Below are positions 62,560 through 64,000 of a DNA stretch of 64,000 nucleotides, in pieces; the first letter of the stretch is position 1, and each line of letters begins with the position of its first letter. Source of the stretch: Vibrio caribbeanicus ATCC BAA-2122 (lineage in GTDB: Bacteria > Pseudomonadota > Gammaproteobacteria > Enterobacterales > Vibrionaceae); the NCBI RefSeq assembly GCF_000165125.1, contig NZ_AEIU01000075.1:1-64000 (forward strand). The letters are read 5' to 3'. A program made the position numbers and the translations under genes. The notes under the pieces are model-generated. The model was given only the letters and a program-made list of their open reading frames with translations, had not been told where the DNA came from and ran no database searches.

Positions 62560-64000
62560 ATGAAAAAATTAATAGCTTTGCTCTCCATATCATCATTGCC
62601 ATTTAACGTAATGGCGGACGAAACAAGTATCTCTGCATTCATGGATTATTTTCATTCTGATCCCGTTAATGCAATGAATCAACTACCACCTAAAGAAGGA
62701 GATGATTACTCTGCAGTCGAGTGGTCTGCAGATGACGAATTGCATTCGGATCTGCGTGACCTAATTATAGAAAGGTCATCGAACGACGCTCGAATGTTTT
62801 CACCTATCAGAAGTAATGACAATCCGGCAAGGCTAGTCGATGCCGGTTATGGGTTGATTCGCAACCTAAATGAGCTCAGTCTCAAAGCTCCAAATTCAAT
62901 GAAATTAGATGAGCAACCTTGGTCTGATACGTATTGGCCGCTTTATTCTGGAGCTGCGGCTTGGCGTTATAATGATAGGGATTTATCCGCCTATACATGG
63001 CAAGAGTATTACGATTTTTCAGAATCAATAAAGCCGTTAGATAGCTATCCCAATGATCAGCGTCATTTACTTTCGCCAGCAGAGAAATATGACCTTTTAG
63101 TTGGCGACACTAATTTTACCCTGACCAAACGGTCTTGGGATTCGGGTAGAAGGTATTATGAATCACGCGGTAAAGTTGAGCGCTGGATGGGTCTTTGTCA
63201 CGGCTGGGCAGCGGCAGCATATATGCTTCCAAGGCCAATGAAATCAATGGATGTGAAGGCCCCAAATGGACAATCGATCAAATTCTATCCATCAGATATA
63301 AAAGCACTCGGTACACTGCTTTGGTCCGAGGCTCCATTTAACACACGTTTTGTTGGTGGTCGCTGTAATATCAAAAGTCCAGAAAAAGACGAGAATGGCC
63401 GTATCATTGAGCCAGACTGTGTCGATACCAACCCCGCAACCTGGCATCTATCTGTCTTGAACCAATTGGGGATCAGTAAACGCAGTGTAATCATGGACGC
63501 GACTTATGATTATCAGGTTTGGAATCAACCACTCCTGGGGTATAAATTGACCTACTTCAACCCACAGACAAATCGAGCGTCAAATGATCCGAATAATGTA
63601 ACCATAGCTTTATCGGAGTATACCAAAGATAAATTCTCTTCCTACCGTTCTGCAAGGGCCGAATCGGTTGTTGGCGTTGAGATGATTGTAGAGTATATGG
63701 TTGAAACCAATCCTACTCATCGTGAGTATGATGCGCCGAGACTTGATGGCGTTGCAAGGGTGAAATACTACTACGACCTAGAGCTGGATTCTGATGGGAA
63801 TACCATAGGAGGAGAGTGGTATCAAAATCGTCATCCAGATTTCTTGTGGACACCAACGCCTGATGCTATTGCCAAATCATACTATGATGGCGCTGGAAGC
63901 TGGGATGTAAAAGACGTTGTCCCCGAAAGTTGGAGAACAAAAGCGCCAAGTGCTTCTCACTACAGCCAGCCAATGACTTCAATAGTAAGTGCATTATTCG
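62560..64000 (+). CDS. Exported transglutaminase-elicitor family protein (3' truncated by window end)
   Basis: Open from ATG 62560 to the end of the window, at least 480 aa, so the C-terminus lies outside. Signal peptide MKKLIALLSISSLPFNVMA. The central segment MGLCHGWAAAAYMLPRP (about residues 212-228) contains a likely nucleophilic Cys in the pattern of the Phytophthora GP42-type transglutaminase elicitor family, which also occurs in Vibrio. It would be a secreted Ca2+-dependent or -independent cross-linking enzyme that acts on host tissue. Confidence in the family is moderate, in coding high. Confidence 0.75.
   Translation, partial: MKKLIALLSISSLPFNVMADETSISAFMDYFHSDPVNAMNQLPPKEGDDYSAVEWSADDELHSDLRDLIIERSSNDARMFSPIRSNDNPARLVDAGYGLIRNLNELSLKAPNSMKLDEQPWSDTYWPLYSGAAAWRYNDRDLSAYTWQEYYDFSESIKPLDSYPNDQRHLLSPAEKYDLLVGDTNFTLTKRSWDSGRRYYESRGKVERWMGLCHGWAAAAYMLPRPMKSMDVKAPNGQSIKFYPSDIKALGTLLWSEAPFNTRFVGGRCNIKSPEKDENGRIIEPDCVDTNPATWHLSVLNQLGISKRSVIMDATYDYQVWNQPLLGYKLTYFNPQTNRASNDPNNVTIALSEYTKDKFSSYRSARAESVVGVEMIVEYMVETNPTHREYDAPRLDGVARVKYYYDLELDSDGNTIGGEWYQNRHPDFLWTPTPDAIAKSYYDGAGSWDVKDVVPESWRTKAPSASHYSQPMTSIVSALF

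Noticed and set aside
1-64000. CRISPR arrays, rRNA, tRNA, complete prophage, insertion sequence or replication origin
   Set aside because: No regular short direct repeats, no anticodon stem-loops, no transposase, integrase or phage structural genes, and no origin-like iteron cluster were seen by eye.

Overview
The window looks like a piece of a Vibrionaceae chromosome, probably from a marine host-associated or pathogenic Vibrio. The reasons are the gene families (vibriolysin-type M4 protease with PPC domains, GlyGly-CTERM tail, OvoA, an rbsDACBK-R operon, a VCR-like integron attC site), AT-rich intergenic DNA, and several copies of a MITE/ERIC-like inverted repeat ending in TATACCCAAGT / ACTTGGGTATA. 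No rRNA, tRNA, CRISPR array, complete prophage or insertion sequence was seen.

Layout. 0-7.5 kb: an HExxH protein, a secreted orphan, an LtaS-like sulfatase, a lipoate-ligase-like protein, and a metallo-beta-lactamase-fold enzyme divergent from a LysR regulator. 7.5-11.5 kb: an accessory island with two convergent toxin-like genes and decayed ORFs. One gene resembles the Shiga/ricin A-chain rRNA N-glycosidase family. The other resembles the helical domain of Bacillus Cry delta-endotoxins, with a beta/gamma-crystallin C-terminus. 11.4-12.7 kb: a two-TM RCK potassium channel with a tiny partner gene. 12.7-19.7 kb: ribose uptake operon rbsDACBK with rbsR, two identical operator palindromes, and a pentapeptide-repeat gene overlapping rbsR. 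19.8-24.4 kb: GNAT, MFS, tpx plus an exported 1-Cys paralogue, and a lipoprotein. 24.7-29.8 kb: dgkA-eptA lipid A modification pair, a GNAT gene under a LexA box, and an EamA/MocR divergent pair. 30-34.5 kb: ovoA, a VOC protein, and a lone integron-cassette-like segment with an attC site. 34.5-43.9 kb: SDR/LysR, a secreted S8-like protease convergent with a YopT-like (C58) cysteine protease, an ADH/amine oxidase operon, a SodC missing one copper ligand, OsmC/Lrp, a DksA-type zinc finger and a nucleotidyltransferase. 43.9-53 kb: an LplT-PlsC-type fusion, an XRE regulator divergent from an M4 protease, a soluble PAS chemoreceptor, and a subtilase with PPC domain. 53.5-61.9 kb: a complete RTX toxin operon (1590-aa toxin, acyltransferase, PrtD-type ABC exporter, HlyD-type adaptor). 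62.5 kb to the end: the start of a transglutaminase-elicitor family gene.

Working together: the window is rich in factors aimed at eukaryotic cells or at host tissue (RIP-like, Cry-like, C58, RTX, M4 and S8 proteases, transglutaminase). It also carries stress and envelope defence genes (Tpx, SodC, OvoA, OsmC, EptA). The most novel-looking part is the 7.5-11.5 kb toxin-like island. All family assignments were made by eye from motifs and remembered sequences; no database search was run.
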